Notes under the pieces: model-generated
Told to the model about the DNA's origin: nothing
What the model saw: only the letters and a program-made list of their open reading frames with translations
Database searches by the model: none
In this document: positions 62,746-64,000 of the stretch, one piece after another
Layout of the letters: every line of letters starts with the position of its first letter
Numbering within the stretch: the first letter of the stretch is position 1
Source: Polytrichum commune
Lineage: Eukaryota; Streptophyta; Polytrichopsida; Polytrichales; Polytrichaceae
Direction: 5' to 3'
Length of the DNA: 64,000 bases
Assembly: GCA_950295325.1 (NCBI GenBank)
Contig: OX485809.1
Coordinates: 20,412,144 to 20,476,143, forward strand
Made by a program: the position numbers and the translations under genes

Positions 62746-63179
62746 TGAGGGTTTCTCTCTCCAAGCTCAAGAAACTAAGAAGTCTCCTTACAAAGCTTAA
62801 GAAACTCTGAAATTCACGCACAAGAGTCAAGCTCTCTCTCACTCCACAAAGGAAGAATCCAAGAGTGCAAGTGATGGAGAAAGAATGCAAAGGCTTTATT
62901 CATGATTTACTACACCATAGCCATAAAGATAGCAACAACAAGCTCTCTCTCTCTCTCAAAACACACTCACAAGACTTGACTTGACAACAATGGCAAGTCA
63001 AGATGCCTTCCTCTCCACATAACCCCAATCCTATGTGGATTTCATCCATGGAGTAGATGAACAACTAACTAGGACTCCCAATGGAGTCCATAATCCATCC
63101 AAACACACATGGACTCCTAATGGAGTCCATTTACTCCTAATTTGACGTGACTTAGCCCCCGATGTCACCTCACGTGACA
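62746..63179 (-). repeat. Right (5') LTR of the level-1 gypsy element
   Basis: The LTR is 434 bp, TGAGGG...GACA on the plus strand, about 97% identical to 16471-16902. Promoter elements were not identified with confidence. Confidence 0.88.
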
Positions 63180-64000
63180 TGCCTTTGAAAATTATGTCCA
63201 ATATTGTGGCAACTTGCATAGTCTTGCATAATTTAAGCATCATCAACAACGATGGGATTGAAGAAAAATGGATAGCTGCAACATAGAAGAATTGTTGATG
63301 GAGGGATATGAAAAGGTAGTGAATTATAGGGTAAAAAAACTGAAATTATTGAATTGAGGAGGACAAATGTAGCTAAGGAAGATCTTCCATTTCAAATGAG
63401 GTGAATAACTAAGAAAACCAAATTATTTTTTGAAGAAAATATAATGAATATCAATGACCTCTTTCATGAAGCCACATATTGATACATGAAATACCGGCCA
63501 AAAGCTTATAGCAACACAACCTATGTTAAAAATTCAATATCACTGAAATAAATAGTGAAATTGGATTAGATTTTGTTAATGAAAATTTAAACTTTTCTAG
63601 CACGTCAACAAAATTTTAATTTTTTTAATGCAATAAATGTTGACTCCTGCAATGTTGTAACAAGAGCTTTAGAATTTCCAATAATATATTCTAGAAAAAT
63701 ATTCATCTTTTTTTGAGTCTTTTTTTCTCTTGTGTTGATGATGTGCAATAGTTGATGGTGATGAAGTAGATGTAGATCAAGTTACATCTTCATATATAAA
63801 TTTTATAGCACTTGTTAGGATTTCAATTTTCACACTTGCCTTACTATCATTTCATTGATTTAATTTGTGAATCACCTACATTTTTGTTTCCAATCTGTTC
63901 TTATAACCCCATTAGTCCTCTTGTTTGTTCTATACTTTGTCATAATGGACTTATAATTTTTCTTATAGAGTAGCCATAAGTAGCTGAAATGTTTGATTGC
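63180..64000. other. Right flank outside the nested elements; nothing recognised
   Basis: AT-rich sequence with no supported gene or repeat. It borders the right LTR of the level-1 element and should represent the pre-insertion host locus, or yet another older element. Confidence 0.5.

Larger units (their letters stand above)
16471..63179 (-). mobile_element. Level 1: Ty3/gypsy retrotransposon carrying a C5 DNA methyltransferase and PHD finger, interrupted by a 37-kb insertion
   Basis: Two similar LTRs bound the element: 16471-16902 (432 bp) and 62746-63179 (434 bp), about 97% identical by eye. Reading on the minus strand from 61719, the order is gag with two zinc knuckles, aspartic protease, a C5-cytosine methyltransferase domain, reverse transcriptase, RNase H, [level-2 insertion 18849-55957], integrase and a PHD-type zinc finger ending at 17340. 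All parts share one strand and one order, so the two halves are a single element split by insertion. In-frame stops and at least two frameshifts make it non-functional. No clear 5-bp target duplication was found (left flank caaga, right flank tgcct). A primer-binding site beside the right LTR was not recognised. Confidence 0.88.

Overview
The window is nuclear DNA of a land plant, probably a seed-free one. It holds one intact spliced host gene, long stretches without genes, and a four-level nest of transposable elements. The species cannot be named from the sequence. The seed-free guess rests on the kind of elements present and is inference.

Layout. Positions 3375-5866 (minus) carry a six-exon dual-specificity phosphatase of the DUSP12/YVH1 type. 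Positions 1-3374 and 5867-16361 show no convincing gene, only simple repeats, one MITE (7962-8391) and a strong hairpin (14387-14464). From 16471 to 63179 everything belongs to nested elements. Level 1 is a decayed Ty3/gypsy retrotransposon (LTRs 16471-16902 and 62746-63179, minus strand) in the order gag, protease, C5-cytosine DNA methyltransferase, reverse transcriptase, RNase H, integrase, PHD finger. Level 2 splits it between RNase H and integrase: a DNA transposon with terminal inverted repeats (18849-55957, about 15.1 kb without later insertions). It carries two divergent main genes: a Mutator-like transposase (plus strand, broken by three TAG codons) and a spliced gene joining a ParB-like domain to an N4/N6-type DNA methyltransferase-like domain (minus strand). 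Two introns of the latter hold tandem arrays of a ~233-bp unit with a 16-bp perfect palindrome. Level 3 is a solo LTR (27602-49558, target duplication AAATT) inside intron 1 of the ParB-like gene. Level 4, inside that LTR, is a younger gypsy element arranged LTR-internal-LTR-internal-LTR (29005-49292, target duplication CTAAA) with apparently identical copies.

How the parts work together. Levels 1 and 2 are unrelated transposons, yet each carries a DNA-methyltransferase-type gene of a different class, and one sits inside the other. The most notable candidate system is level 2: transposase, ParB-like/methyltransferase-like protein, and arrays of a 16-bp palindrome that could be the protein's binding or target sites. 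The architecture is read from the sequence; the function is inference. The order of insertion follows from the nesting and agrees with LTR similarity: about 97% for level 1 and apparently 100% for level 4.
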